Shown here one piece after another: positions 1-8,092 of a stretch of DNA of 22,137 bases. Position 1 is the first letter of the stretch. Each line of letters opens with the position of its first letter. The notes beneath the pieces were generated by a model. The model was given only the letters and a program-made list of their open reading frames with translations, searched no databases and was not told where the DNA came from. The position numbers and the translations under genes were made by a program. This stretch comes from Paracoccaceae bacterium (GTDB lineage: Bacteria; Pseudomonadota; Alphaproteobacteria; Rhodobacterales; Rhodobacteraceae), in NCBI GenBank assembly GCA_021648225.1, contig JAKITE010000036.1, forward strand, positions 1 through 22,137, read 5' to 3'.

Positions 1-1140
1 ATCTTCTGGGGGCCGCCCGGGGTGGGCAAAACCACCATCGCGCGGTTGCTGGCCGATGAGGTTGATCTGACATTTGTGCAGATCAGCGCCATATTTTCCG
101 GCATTTCTGACCTTCGAAAAGTATTCGAGGCTGCAAAATTGCGCCGCCAGAATGGCAAGGGCACGTTGTTGTTTGTTGATGAAATCCACCGTTTCAACAA
201 GGCCCAGCAGGATGGTTTTTTGCCCCATATGGAAGACGGCACCATTATTCTGGTCGGGGCCACCACGGAAAACCCCAGTTTTGAGCTGAACTCGGCGGTG
301 CTGTCGCGCGCGCAGGTTCTGGTGCTGAACCGTCTGACGCCTGTGCATCTGGAACTGCTGATTCAGCGGGCTGAACAAGCACTGTCCAAACCCGCGCCGC
401 TGGATGGCGATGCCCGCGATGCGCTGATCGAAATGGCCGATGGTGACGGGCGCGCCTTGTTAAATATGCTTGAACAGGTGATGGGCTGGGATGGAAAAAC
501 TGATCGCAAAGGCTTGTCAAACCGCCTGAACCGCCGCGCTGCTCAATATGATAAATCCGGCGACGCACATTTTAACCTGATTTCCGCCTTGCATAAATCC
601 GTGCGCGGGTCCGATCCCGACGCGGCGCTTTACTGGTTTGCCCGCATGCTAACCGGCGGCGAAGACCCGCGTTATCTGGCGCGGCGCATTACCCGCATGG
701 CCGTGGAGGATATCGGCTTGGCGGAACCGAACGCACAACGCCAATGTCTTGATGCATGGGCCACCTATGAACGATTGGGAAGCCCAGAGGGCGAATTGGC
801 CTTGGCGCAAGCGGTGGTGTATCTGGCCCTCGCGCCCAAATCAAACGCGCTTTATGCGGGGTATAAAAATGCCATGGCGGCGGCCAAAAAAACCGGGTCG
901 GAACCACCCCCCAAACATATTCTGAACGCGCCGACCGAGTTGATGAAAGATCAGGGGTATGGTGATGGCTATCAATATGACCATGATGCCGAGGACGGAT
1001 TTTCGGGGCAGAATTATTTCCCCGACACCATGAAACGCGGCATATATTATCTGCCGGCCGAACGGGGTTTTGAGCGTGAATTGAAAAAACGGCTCGACTA
1101 TTTTGCCAAGCTGCGCCACAAGCGCGGCGAAAGGGGCTAA
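1..1140 (+). CDS. rarA: Replication-associated recombination protein A (AAA+ ATPase), 5' partial
   Basis: RarA/MgsA is a clamp-loader-like AAA+ ATPase that acts at stalled replication forks. The reading frame is open from base 1, so the true start lies upstream; 379 codons are visible, whereas family members are usually about 430-440 aa. Walker A (GPPGVGKTT) occupies visible codons 4-12 and Walker B (LLFVDEIHR) surrounds codons 57-64. The sensor-1 stretch GATTENPSFELNSAVLSR, typical of the RarA/WRNIP1 family, follows. The C-terminal half contains the tetramerisation-type segment with HKSVRGSDPDAALYW and GYKNAMAAAKK. The stop is 3 bp before crcB, so the two genes are probably co-transcribed. 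Only the N-terminal residues are missing, and I see no frame damage. Confidence 0.96.
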   Translation: MFWGPPGVGKTTIARLLADEVDLTFVQISAIFSGISDLRKVFEAAKLRRQNGKGTLLFVDEIHRFNKAQQDGFLPHMEDGTIILVGATTENPSFELNSAVLSRAQVLVLNRLTPVHLELLIQRAEQALSKPAPLDGDARDALIEMADGDGRALLNMLEQVMGWDGKTDRKGLSNRLNRRAAQYDKSGDAHFNLISALHKSVRGSDPDAALYWFARMLTGGEDPRYLARRITRMAVEDIGLAEPNAQRQCLDAWATYERLGSPEGELALAQAVVYLALAPKSNALYAGYKNAMAAAKKTGSEPPPKHILNAPTELMKDQGYGDGYQYDHDAEDGFSGQNYFPDTMKRGIYYLPAERGFERELKKRLDYFAKLRHKRGERG

Positions 1141-1143
1141 GCC

Positions 1144-1527
1144 ATGCCGGTTATTTTACAAGTTGCGTTTGGCGGGGCGATTGGCGCTGCATTGCGGTAT
1201 CAAACCGGAAAATCGGCGCTGCACTGGTTTGGCAGCGGCTTTCCCTATGGCACAATGATTATCAATATTGTTGGGTCACTATTGATGGGGATTGTGGCGG
1301 TGTATCTGCTGGAACGTATGGATGGCAGTTTCGGGCGGTTTGGCCCGTTTTTGCTGGCCGGAATATTGGGCGGTTTTACCACGTTTTCAGCGTTTTCGCT
1401 GGATGCGGTTTACCTGCTGGAACGCGGTCGCTTGATGGCTGCGGCAATTTACATGGGCGGCTCGGTTGCCCTTGCCATGCTGGCGCTTTTTGCCGGAATG
1501 GCCCTTACAAGGATGATAATGACATGA
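1144..1527 (+). CDS. crcB: Fluoride-specific ion channel CrcB/Fluc
   Basis: Small four-helix membrane protein of 127 aa, the usual length for the Fluc family, which lets fluoride leave the cytoplasm as an antiparallel dimer. Family signatures are visible: GGAIGAALRY near the N-terminus, GTMIINIVGSLLMG (conserved Asn of the pore) around residues 36-50, and GGFTTFSAFSLDA around residues 75-88, which carries the Phe-box and the TTFS segment. ATG at 1144 lies directly after the rarA stop. Its TGA overlaps the ATG of the next gene (ATGA at 1524-1527), indicating translational coupling. I see no fluoride riboswitch in front of it, in keeping with an internal operon position. Confidence 0.95.
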   Translation: MPVILQVAFGGAIGAALRYQTGKSALHWFGSGFPYGTMIINIVGSLLMGIVAVYLLERMDGSFGRFGPFLLAGILGGFTTFSAFSLDAVYLLERGRLMAAAIYMGGSVALAMLALFAGMALTRMIMT

Positions 1528-2573
1528 GCGGCGTGCAAATCGTAACCGTAGATGAGGACGGCCAGGACCAGCGCCTTGATCGTTGGTTCAAACGGATTTT
1601 CCCCCATATCAACCAGGGCCGCATTGAAAAAATGTGCCGCAAGGGCGAGATCAGGGTAGAGGGCGCGCGGGCCAAATCCAACACCCGCCTTGCAACCGGC
1701 CAATCGGTGCGGGTGCCGCCATTACCGGAACCCGGCGTGCAGCATTCCAGCCCGAAATTTACCTTTATTTCGGATGAAAATCGCAAAATGATCCGCGATT
1801 GTGTGATCTATAAGGACGAACATATCATTGCCATCAACAAACCTGCGGGTCTGCCAACCCAGGGCGGCACCAACCAGACCCTGCATGTTGATATGCTGTG
1901 TGAAGCCCTGATGTTTGATATGGAAACCAAGCCAAAACTGGTGCATCGGCTTGATAAAGACACCTCCGGCGTGTTGCTATTGGCGCGCACCGGCAAGGCG
2001 GCAAAAGGGCTGGCCAAAGCCATGCAAGACCGCGAGACCCGCAAAATTTACTGGGCGCTGGTGGCAGGACGATTGCCAAACCGGGTTGGCACCGTGCATT
2101 ACGGCCTTGTTAAGGCTGCGGGCCACGGCCCTAATAATGCAGGCGAAAAAATGCATTGTATCCACCCGAAAGAGGTCGAAAACACCCCCGGTGCAAAACG
2201 TGCCACCACCGATTACGCGGTGATTGAAACCATCGGCACCCGCACCACTTGGGTTGGCCTTGCGCCAATTACCGGCCGGACGCATCAGTTGCGGGTGCAT
2301 ATGGCGGAACTCGGCTGTCCGATTATTGGTGATGGTAAATATGGCGGATCAAGCCAAAGCAATGATGGTGAGGGCTGGGGCGCGCAAATCGGTGGTGATA
2401 TCAGCCGCAAAATGCATCTGCATGCGCGGTCCATCACCTTTACCCATCCGGTGACCGGCAAGAAAAACATGATGATCGAGGCCGACCTGCCCGACCATAT
2501 GCAACGCAGCTGGGATATGTTCGGCTGGGATCTGAAATGGGCCCCCAAAGACCCGTTCAAGATTTTCGAATGA
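1524..2573 (+). CDS. rluC: RluA-family 23S rRNA pseudouridine synthase (RluC-like)
   Basis: 349-aa protein that isomerises uridines in large-subunit rRNA. An N-terminal S4 RNA-binding domain covers about residues 15-65 (RLDRWFKRIF...GEIRVEGARAK). The catalytic domain follows with INKPAGLPTQGG near residue 105 and the signature HRLDKDTSGVLLLAR at 141-155, where D144 is the expected catalytic aspartate. ITGRTHQLRVHMAELGCPIIGD is the conserved C-terminal motif. RluC versus RluD specificity cannot be fixed from sequence alone; S4 plus this domain order and common alphaproteobacterial naming favour RluC. It overlaps crcB by 4 bp and the next gene by 4 bp. Confidence 0.93.
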   Translation: MSGVQIVTVDEDGQDQRLDRWFKRIFPHINQGRIEKMCRKGEIRVEGARAKSNTRLATGQSVRVPPLPEPGVQHSSPKFTFISDENRKMIRDCVIYKDEHIIAINKPAGLPTQGGTNQTLHVDMLCEALMFDMETKPKLVHRLDKDTSGVLLLARTGKAAKGLAKAMQDRETRKIYWALVAGRLPNRVGTVHYGLVKAAGHGPNNAGEKMHCIHPKEVENTPGAKRATTDYAVIETIGTRTTWVGLAPITGRTHQLRVHMAELGCPIIGDGKYGGSSQSNDGEGWGAQIGGDISRKMHLHARSITFTHPVTGKKNMMIEADLPDHMQRSWDMFGWDLKWAPKDPFKIFE

Positions 2574-3247
2574 GCGATCTTCGTCTGGTTGTGTTCGATG
2601 TCGATGGCACCTTGATCGACAGTCAGGATTTTATTCTGGCCGCAATGAAACGGGCGTTTGCCGCCTCGGGGCATCCGGAACCTTCGCGTGCCGAAGTCTT
2701 GTCGATTGTTGGCCTGTCGCTGGACCGCGCGGTTTCTGTGCTGTTGCCCGATCTGTCCCCTAGCGAAAACACCGAAGCGGTTGCGCTTTATAAGCAAAGC
2801 TTTCTTGATTTGCGGGCTGAACAAGGCGGCGAACATAACGTGCCGATGTATCCCGGTGCGCGCAACGCGCTGGAACGCCTGCATTTACAAGACCAAACCC
2901 TGATGGGCGTCGCCACCGGCAAAGCCATGCGCGGGCTGGATCATGCTTATGATGCCCATGATCTGCGCAAATTTTTTGTGACTTCGCAAACTGCCGATGG
3001 TCATCCCAGCAAACCGCACCCGTCAATGCTGCACACCGCGTTAAACGAAACCGGCGTGGATGTTACCCGTGCTATTATGATTGGCGATACCGAATTTGAC
3101 ATCGAAATGGGGGTCGCGGCGGGGTTTGCCACCATTGGCGTTAGCTGGGGCTATCATCCGGTTGAACGTATCAAAGCGGCAGGCGCAGATATTATTATTG
3201 ACGATTTTTCAGAGCTGGACACAGCACTGGAACAGCTGTGGGGCTAA
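2570..3247 (+). CDS. HAD-superfamily hydrolase, phosphoglycolate-phosphatase-like
   Basis: 225-aa haloacid-dehalogenase phosphatase. Motif I is FDVDGTLIDS with nucleophile D10 and acid/base D12. Motif II is the threonine in VATGKA (T116), motif III the lysine in SKPHPS (K148), and motif IV GDTEFDIEMG (D173, D177). A helical cap of about 70 residues lies between motifs I and II (subclass IA), as in Gph and beta-phosphoglucomutase relatives. The substrate cannot be read from sequence. I chose ATG 2570, which forms ATGA with the rluC stop, over an in-frame ATG at 2537 that would add 11 residues inside rluC. It sits in the operon between rluC and the ATP12 gene. Confidence 0.9.
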   Translation: MSDLRLVVFDVDGTLIDSQDFILAAMKRAFAASGHPEPSRAEVLSIVGLSLDRAVSVLLPDLSPSENTEAVALYKQSFLDLRAEQGGEHNVPMYPGARNALERLHLQDQTLMGVATGKAMRGLDHAYDAHDLRKFFVTSQTADGHPSKPHPSMLHTALNETGVDVTRAIMIGDTEFDIEMGVAAGFATIGVSWGYHPVERIKAAGADIIIDDFSELDTALEQLWG

Positions 3248-3249
3248 GC

Positions 3250-3957
3250 ATGGCATTTGAAATTAAACGGTTTTGGGACACAGCCCGCGTGGAAAAATGC
3301 GAGGCCGGATTTGCGGTTTTGCTGGACCGGCGCCCGCTGAAAACCCCGCTGAAAAATCCGGTAATTGTGCCAACCAAAGGCTTTGCTGAGAAAATCGCCG
3401 GTGAATGGATGGCGGTGGAAAGCAAAATCCACAAACACCAAATGCCCTTCACCCGTTTTGGAGAGGCCGCACTGGATGCAGCCGCATCGGAACATGCCGA
3501 AATTGTCGATAATCTAACCGGATATGGCGAGACCGACCTGCTGTGTTATCGGGCCGAAACCCCCATTGAGCTGATCGCCAGACAGGCTGAAAACTGGGAT
3601 CCTCTGCTGGATTGGGCCGCGCATGGGCTGGCTGCACCGCTGAATAAAACCCAAGGCATTATGGCCATTGCCCAGCCGCGCAGCAGTGTTGAAAAACTGC
3701 GGGCATGTGTTGAAAGTTTTGATCTGTTTCAACTGACCGCCTTTTACGATCTGGTAAAAATATCCGGCTCACTGGTGATTGCGCTGGCGGTTGCACGCAA
3801 CCATATTGATGCGGCAACCGGCTGGCAGCTTTCGCGGCTGGATGATCTTTGGCAGATTGAACAATGGGGCACCGATGATGAAGCGCAAATGCTGGCCGAA
3901 TCCCGCCAGCGGGATTTTGAAACTGCCGATCTGGCCCTGCGCCTGTTAACCAAATAA
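3250..3957 (+). CDS. ATP12-family F1-ATPase assembly chaperone
   Basis: 235-aa protein matching the ATP12 family, known from mitochondria and alphaproteobacteria, where it binds the F1 alpha subunit before assembly of the alpha3beta3 hexamer. Family features: KRFWDTARVE at the N-terminus, the LLDRRPLKTPLKNP segment, EWMAVESKIHKHQMPFTRF, the DLLCYRAETPIELI segment and the C-terminal WQIEQWGTDDEA. ATG 3250 is 2 bp after the HAD stop. An in-frame ATG at 3238 would overlap the HAD gene and add four residues with no family similarity that I recognise. It is the last gene of the rarA operon. No clear intrinsic terminator follows, only A/T-rich sequence. Confidence 0.9.
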   Translation: MAFEIKRFWDTARVEKCEAGFAVLLDRRPLKTPLKNPVIVPTKGFAEKIAGEWMAVESKIHKHQMPFTRFGEAALDAAASEHAEIVDNLTGYGETDLLCYRAETPIELIARQAENWDPLLDWAAHGLAAPLNKTQGIMAIAQPRSSVEKLRACVESFDLFQLTAFYDLVKISGSLVIALAVARNHIDAATGWQLSRLDDLWQIEQWGTDDEAQMLAESRQRDFETADLALRLLTK

Positions 3958-4422
3958 CAAATAAATCTGAAAAGAATCGCCCCTGCGACCGTTAGGCCAA
4001 GCCACAATGCACCTGTGATTCTTGATTTCAACAAAGAATATATCCGGTTCGGTTGCTTTTTGGGTAAACTCACCTGACTTATTTTGTAGTTTTGGCAATT
4101 TGACCGAATCAACTGCAATTACCGGTTGAGTTGATTTAGCCTTGCTGCCGGATTACCCCGCCAAAACTGACTAAATGGTCAGGAAAGCAACGCTTTCTTG
4201 CGTTGGGCGGACGTAAACCGGTTTATATTTCCTTAAATCGCAAAATTAAGGTCAGTGTTGCGCACCTAACGTGAGAAAAGTGAATGAAGCCTTGACGTTT
4301 AGCCGCTGAATTGTCCAAGATTGCCACGGCTGCCCGTAAGGGTAGACACATCGAAATTCGCCTCCGACAGATTTTGACGGGGCGCCGAGGTTAAACCCTC
4401 GGTCCAATGGGAGAAGTAAAAA
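3958..4422 (+). other. 465-bp leader/intergenic region upstream of aapJ with several hairpins
   Basis: No credible gene. It holds several self-complementary stretches. One is an 8-bp stem at 4107-4114/4129-4136 with a 14-nt loop. At 4183-4204 two mutually exclusive stems overlap: GAAAGC/GCTTTC at 4183-4197 and AACGC/GCGTT at 4189-4204. A third hairpin, CCGAGG/CCTCGG, lies at 4385-4402, directly before the aapJ ribosome-binding site. A weak promoter candidate is listed separately. I do not recognise a known riboswitch class. Confidence 0.5.
4292..4321 (+). promoter_or_regulatory. Candidate aapJ promoter
   Basis: A -35-like TTGACG at 4292-4297 is followed after 18 bp by CAAGAT at 4316-4321. 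The -35 is good and the -10 is poor, so this is a tentative call. Transcription from here would give a leader of about 95 nt that contains the 4385-4402 hairpin. Confidence 0.3.
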
Positions 4423-5439
4423 ATGAAAAAATCACTATTTATTAGCACGCTAGCTGCGCTCGGCATGACTGCCGGTTTCGCATCAGCGGGCACTTTGCAA
4501 GACATCCAGGCAGCTGGTGTTCTTAAGTGCGGCACGGGCACTGGCCAAGTTGGCTTTTCTGCCCCTGACGCCAATGGCTATTGGGAAGGCATCGACGTAG
4601 CAGTATGTCGCGCCATCGCCGCCGCAGTTCTGAATGACAAAGACGCAGTTGAATTTGTGCCTTTGACATCCAAGGTTCGTTTCTCGTCGCTGACCTCGGG
4701 CGAAGTTGATTTGTTGTCTCGCACAACAACATGGACTTTCTCGCGCGATGTTGACCTGGCGCTGACATTTGTTGGCATCAACTATTATGACGGCCAAGGC
4801 TTCATGGTTCCAACCGATCTGGGCGTTTCCTCTGCTCTGGAACTGGATGGCGCAACCATTTGTATCCAAACCGGCACAACAACCGAGCTGAACCTGGCTG
4901 ACTATTTCCGTGCAAACGGCATGTCATTTGAGCCAGTGCCAATCGACACAACTGCAGAAGCCCAGGCATCCTATATTGCCGGCGCTTGTGACGTTTACAC
5001 AACAGACTCCTCTGCTTTGGCATCGGCGCGTTCGTCATTTGAAAATCCTGACGATCACCTGATTCTGCCGGAAATCATTTCCAAAGAGCCTCTGGGTCCA
5101 CTTGTGCGTCACGGCGACGACCAATGGGCTGACGTTGTTCGTTGGGTCATGAATGCATTGATCGCAGCCGAAGAGCTGGGCATTACTTCCGCAAATCTGG
5201 AAACATTGGCAGCAGGCACCAACAACCCTGAAATCAACCGTTTCATGGGCACCGAAGGTAACTTGGGCGAAATGCTTGGTCTTGATGCTGACTGGGCCGC
5301 ACGCGCAATTTCTGCTGGCGGTAACTATGGCGAGATCTTCGAATCAACCATCGGCGAAAGCACTCCGATTGGTCTGGCTCGTGGTCTGAATGCACAATGG
5401 ACCCAGGGTGGTCTGATGTATTCCCCGCCATTCCGTTAA
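4423..5439 (+). CDS. aapJ: Amino-acid ABC transporter, periplasmic substrate-binding protein
   Basis: 338-aa periplasmic binding protein for polar or general L-amino acids (AapJ/BztA family). The N-terminus is a signal peptide: MKK, then a hydrophobic stretch, with probable cleavage after A22 (FASA). The mature part starts TLQDIQAAGVLKCGTGTGQVGF and continues with DVAVCRAIAAAVL, LTSGEVDLLSRTTTWTFSRD and the ligand-lobe GACDVYTTDSSAL, all typical of the family 3 solute-binding fold. ATG 4423 follows GGGAG at 4409-4413. A strong hairpin downstream separates it from the permease genes, which fits the usual excess of binding protein over membrane components. Aap and Bzt naming cannot be told apart here; Bzt would imply Glu/Gln/Asp/Asn uptake. 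Confidence 0.94.
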   Translation: MKKSLFISTLAALGMTAGFASAGTLQDIQAAGVLKCGTGTGQVGFSAPDANGYWEGIDVAVCRAIAAAVLNDKDAVEFVPLTSKVRFSSLTSGEVDLLSRTTTWTFSRDVDLALTFVGINYYDGQGFMVPTDLGVSSALELDGATICIQTGTTTELNLADYFRANGMSFEPVPIDTTAEAQASYIAGACDVYTTDSSALASARSSFENPDDHLILPEIISKEPLGPLVRHGDDQWADVVRWVMNALIAAEELGITSANLETLAAGTNNPEINRFMGTEGNLGEMLGLDADWAARAISAGGNYGEIFESTIGESTPIGLARGLNAQWTQGGLMYSPPFR

Positions 5440-5454
5440 ACGGATAGAACTTTT

Positions 5455-5478
5455 AGGGCGCGCCACACGGCGCGCCCT
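5455..5478 (+). terminator. Perfect 10-bp hairpin between aapJ and aapQ
   Basis: AGGGCGCGCC and GGCGCGCCCT pair perfectly around a 4-nt ACAC loop, 16 bp after the aapJ stop. No T-run follows directly; a T-rich stretch begins about 20 bp later. It is best read as a partial terminator or a 3' mRNA stabiliser that sets aapJ expression above aapQMP, as is common in binding-protein operons. Confidence 0.7.
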
Positions 5479-5581
5479 ATTACTATGTAATACATTATTT
5501 TTTTAATAGATCCTGACCATCTTCAGATTTGGAAAAACCAAATCGACAAAGGGTTCGGACATTCAACAGGAGGGGGACGCC

Positions 5582-6799
5582 ATGGCAATGGCTGACCAAA
5601 ATGCGGGGCCGACCTTTCGGCTAAGCATGCTTATTTACGATACTCGATATCGTTCGCTGACCATTCAGGTTATTGTTCTAATTGGTTTCATGGCGGGTGG
5701 CGTCTGGCTGGTCAACAATATGCTGAGCAACCTTTCCGACCTTGGCAAAGACCTCGGGTTCGGGTTTCTGAATGACGCAGCCGGGTTTGAAATATCGCCC
5801 CAACTGATTGAATTTTCCTCAACTGACAGTAATTTACGTGCTGCAATTGTGGGCATGCTCAATACCTTGATGGTTGCGGTTGTCGGCTGTTTTATCGCGA
5901 CGATTATCGGGGTTGCTGTTGGCGTTGCGCGTCTGTCAAAAAACTGGGTGCTTGCCCGTTTGATGACCGTATACGTAGAGATGTTCCGCAATGTTCCGAT
6001 TTTGCTCTGGATCGTTTTTGCCATTGCCATCATCAACGATATCTTTCCGGTGCCGCGTGCCTTTAAGGGCGATAACGCCACTGCATCGATGTTGTTTAAT
6101 GAATCTGTTGCTTTGACCAACCGCGGTTTCTATATCCCTAGCCCGATCTGGCTTCAGGGTTCGATGGTTGTGGTTATTGTTTTCATCCTGTCGTTTATCG
6201 CAGCCATATTTTTCGGAAAATGGTCCAGAAAACGTCAGGAACAGACCGGCCAGATATTGCCAAATTTCTGGATCAAACTCGGCATGCTGATTGTGCCGGC
6301 TGTATTGATCTATTTCATCATGGGTCGCCCGATCGCGCTGGATTACCCTGCATTTGTGAAATTCAATTTTGAAGGCGGTCTGTTCATCCGGGCGCCGTTC
6401 ATTGCAATTACCATGGCGCTGTCGCTTTATACTGCGGCGTTTATCGCCGAGGCGGTGCGCTCGGGCATTATGGCCATCAGTAAAGGCCAGTCCGAAGCCG
6501 CCTTTGCGCTTGGTTTGCGGCCCAACCGCACCATGCAGCTTATCATTTTGCCGCAGGCATTGCGGGTTATCATTCCGCCGCTGATTTCACAATTTCTGAA
6601 CCTTACCAAAAACTCGTCACTGGCGACTGCGGTGGGTTATATCGAAATCACCGGCACGCTTGGCGGCACAATTCTTAACCAGACCGGCCGCGAAATGGAA
6701 TGTATCATGTTGCTGATGCTGGTCTACCTGACAATATCCTTGTCGATTTCGATGGTTATGAATGTGTATAACAACTCTGTTAAGTTGAAGGAGCGTTAA
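5582..6799 (+). CDS. aapQ: Amino-acid ABC transporter permease (AapQ/BztB)
   Basis: 405-aa inner-membrane permease. The first TM lies at about residues 25-48 and a polar periplasmic insertion follows. The transport domain begins with MLNTLMVAVVGCFIATIIGVAVGVARLS. The cytoplasmic EAA loop (EAVRSGIMAISKGQSEAAFALG...LPQALRVIIPP), which contacts the ATPase AapP, is near the C-terminus. The length is typical of the long AapQ/BztB permeases, larger than ordinary HisM/HisQ subunits. A strong ribosome-binding site, AGGAGGGGG at 5567-5575, precedes ATG 5582; a second in-frame ATG at 5588 is also possible. One base separates its stop from aapM. Confidence 0.93.
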   Translation: MAMADQNAGPTFRLSMLIYDTRYRSLTIQVIVLIGFMAGGVWLVNNMLSNLSDLGKDLGFGFLNDAAGFEISPQLIEFSSTDSNLRAAIVGMLNTLMVAVVGCFIATIIGVAVGVARLSKNWVLARLMTVYVEMFRNVPILLWIVFAIAIINDIFPVPRAFKGDNATASMLFNESVALTNRGFYIPSPIWLQGSMVVVIVFILSFIAAIFFGKWSRKRQEQTGQILPNFWIKLGMLIVPAVLIYFIMGRPIALDYPAFVKFNFEGGLFIRAPFIAITMALSLYTAAFIAEAVRSGIMAISKGQSEAAFALGLRPNRTMQLIILPQALRVIIPPLISQFLNLTKNSSLATAVGYIEITGTLGGTILNQTGREMECIMLLMLVYLTISLSISMVMNVYNNSVKLKER

Positions 6800-6800
6800 G

Positions 6801-8081
6801 ATGGCTGATCATTCTTTTATTCGCACCGAAATGCTCCCCGATCAACCCGCACCGCTGGGCGAAACCGGGATTCTTCTTTGGCTGAAAACCAATATGTTTT
6901 CCGGCATTGCCAATTCGGTTGTCTCGATTTTCACCATTGTTGTGGTAGTATTTCTTGGCGTTGAAATCGTTAACTGGGGCTATCAACCCTCTTGGGGTCT
7001 GGGCAGCGTTCGCGCATGTTTTGATGACCCGAACGTCACTGGCGCGTGCTGGGGGGTTATTCCCGAACGCTTTAACCAGTTGATGTACGGGTTTTACCCC
7101 AGAGACCAGCAATGGCGCATTAACCTATCCCTTATCTTGATGATCGTTGCCATCGCGCCGGTGCTGTTTAACAAAGTGCCACGTAAAATGGTTTACTTTT
7201 CGATGCTTTATCCATTTCTGGCCTTCTGGCTGATTTGGGGCGATTCTATTTGGGGTCCAGTTGCCGCCATGGCTGGTTTCGCCATCGCCTGGGGCGTCAT
7301 GCGGGTTTTGAACCCGATCGCAGGTAGCATCGCCGGCATTACATTGGCTGTTGTCGCGGCACTTGGCTGGTGGCTATTTTTGGCGATACCAACGGCGGTC
7401 TATATCAACGGTATCCTCGGGATTGAGCTTGAAATCGTCAAATCCAGAGATATCGGCGGTCTTACCCTGTCGGTTATCATCGGAATTTCAGGTATCGCCC
7501 TGTCTTTTCCAATCGGGGTTATTCTGGCGCTTGGGCGTCAGTCCGATATGTTCATCGTCAAGGTTCTGTGTGTTGGCTATATCGAGTTCATCCGCGGCGT
7601 GCCATTGATTACCTTGTTATTTGTGGCCTCGGTTCTGTTGAACTATTTCTTGCCCCCCGGCACCAGTTTTGACCTTCTGTTGCGGGTGGTTATCGTGGTG
7701 ACCCTGTTCTCGGCGGCCTATCTGGCCGAGGTTGTGCGCGGTGGTCTTGCGGCCTTGCCCACAGGCCAATACGAAGCAGCCGACGCGCTGGGTCTTGATT
7801 ACTGGAAATCCATGCGGCTGATCATCATGCCACAGGCCCTGAAAATCTCGATCCCGGGCATTGTGTCCAACTTTATCGGCTTGTTCAAAGACACAACGCT
7901 TGTGTCGATCATTGGCTTGCTTGATCCGGTTGGCCTTATCAACGCTATTCGCGGCACCGCGGAATGGAAAGGCATCTTGTGGGAGCTGTATATCTTCCTC
8001 GCCCTGATGTTCTGGGTATTCACTTTCGCAATGTCACGTTATTCCATGTATCTTGAGCGCAAGCTTAAGACTGGCCACTAA
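6801..8081 (+). CDS. aapM: Amino-acid ABC transporter permease (AapM/BztC)
   Basis: 426-aa second permease subunit, pairing with AapQ. The N-terminus (HSFIRTEMLPDQPAP...KTNMFSG) matches the BztC/AapM start that I recognise. Several hydrophobic helices of the family-specific extension span about residues 30-215. The core transport domain follows (GGLTLSVIIGISGIALSFPIGVILALG), and the EAA loop reads EVVRGGLAALPTGQYEAADALG...MPQALKISIPG. AAGGAG within the end of aapQ serves as ribosome-binding site. The stop TAA at 8079-8081 overlaps the ribosome-binding site of aapP. Confidence 0.93.
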   Translation: MADHSFIRTEMLPDQPAPLGETGILLWLKTNMFSGIANSVVSIFTIVVVVFLGVEIVNWGYQPSWGLGSVRACFDDPNVTGACWGVIPERFNQLMYGFYPRDQQWRINLSLILMIVAIAPVLFNKVPRKMVYFSMLYPFLAFWLIWGDSIWGPVAAMAGFAIAWGVMRVLNPIAGSIAGITLAVVAALGWWLFLAIPTAVYINGILGIELEIVKSRDIGGLTLSVIIGISGIALSFPIGVILALGRQSDMFIVKVLCVGYIEFIRGVPLITLLFVASVLLNYFLPPGTSFDLLLRVVIVVTLFSAAYLAEVVRGGLAALPTGQYEAADALGLDYWKSMRLIIMPQALKISIPGIVSNFIGLFKDTTLVSIIGLLDPVGLINAIRGTAEWKGILWELYIFLALMFWVFTFAMSRYSMYLERKLKTGH

Positions 8082-8092
8082 GGAGCCATAAA

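Noticed and set aside
2285..2884. 199-codon minus-strand frame over rluC and the HAD gene
   Set aside because: It crosses two genuine, motif-complete genes on the other strand and has no recognisable domain.
3958..4422. Known riboswitch or small structural RNA in front of aapJ
   Set aside because: The hairpins do not match a class I know, such as glutamine, glycine or SAM riboswitches, or SRP RNA.
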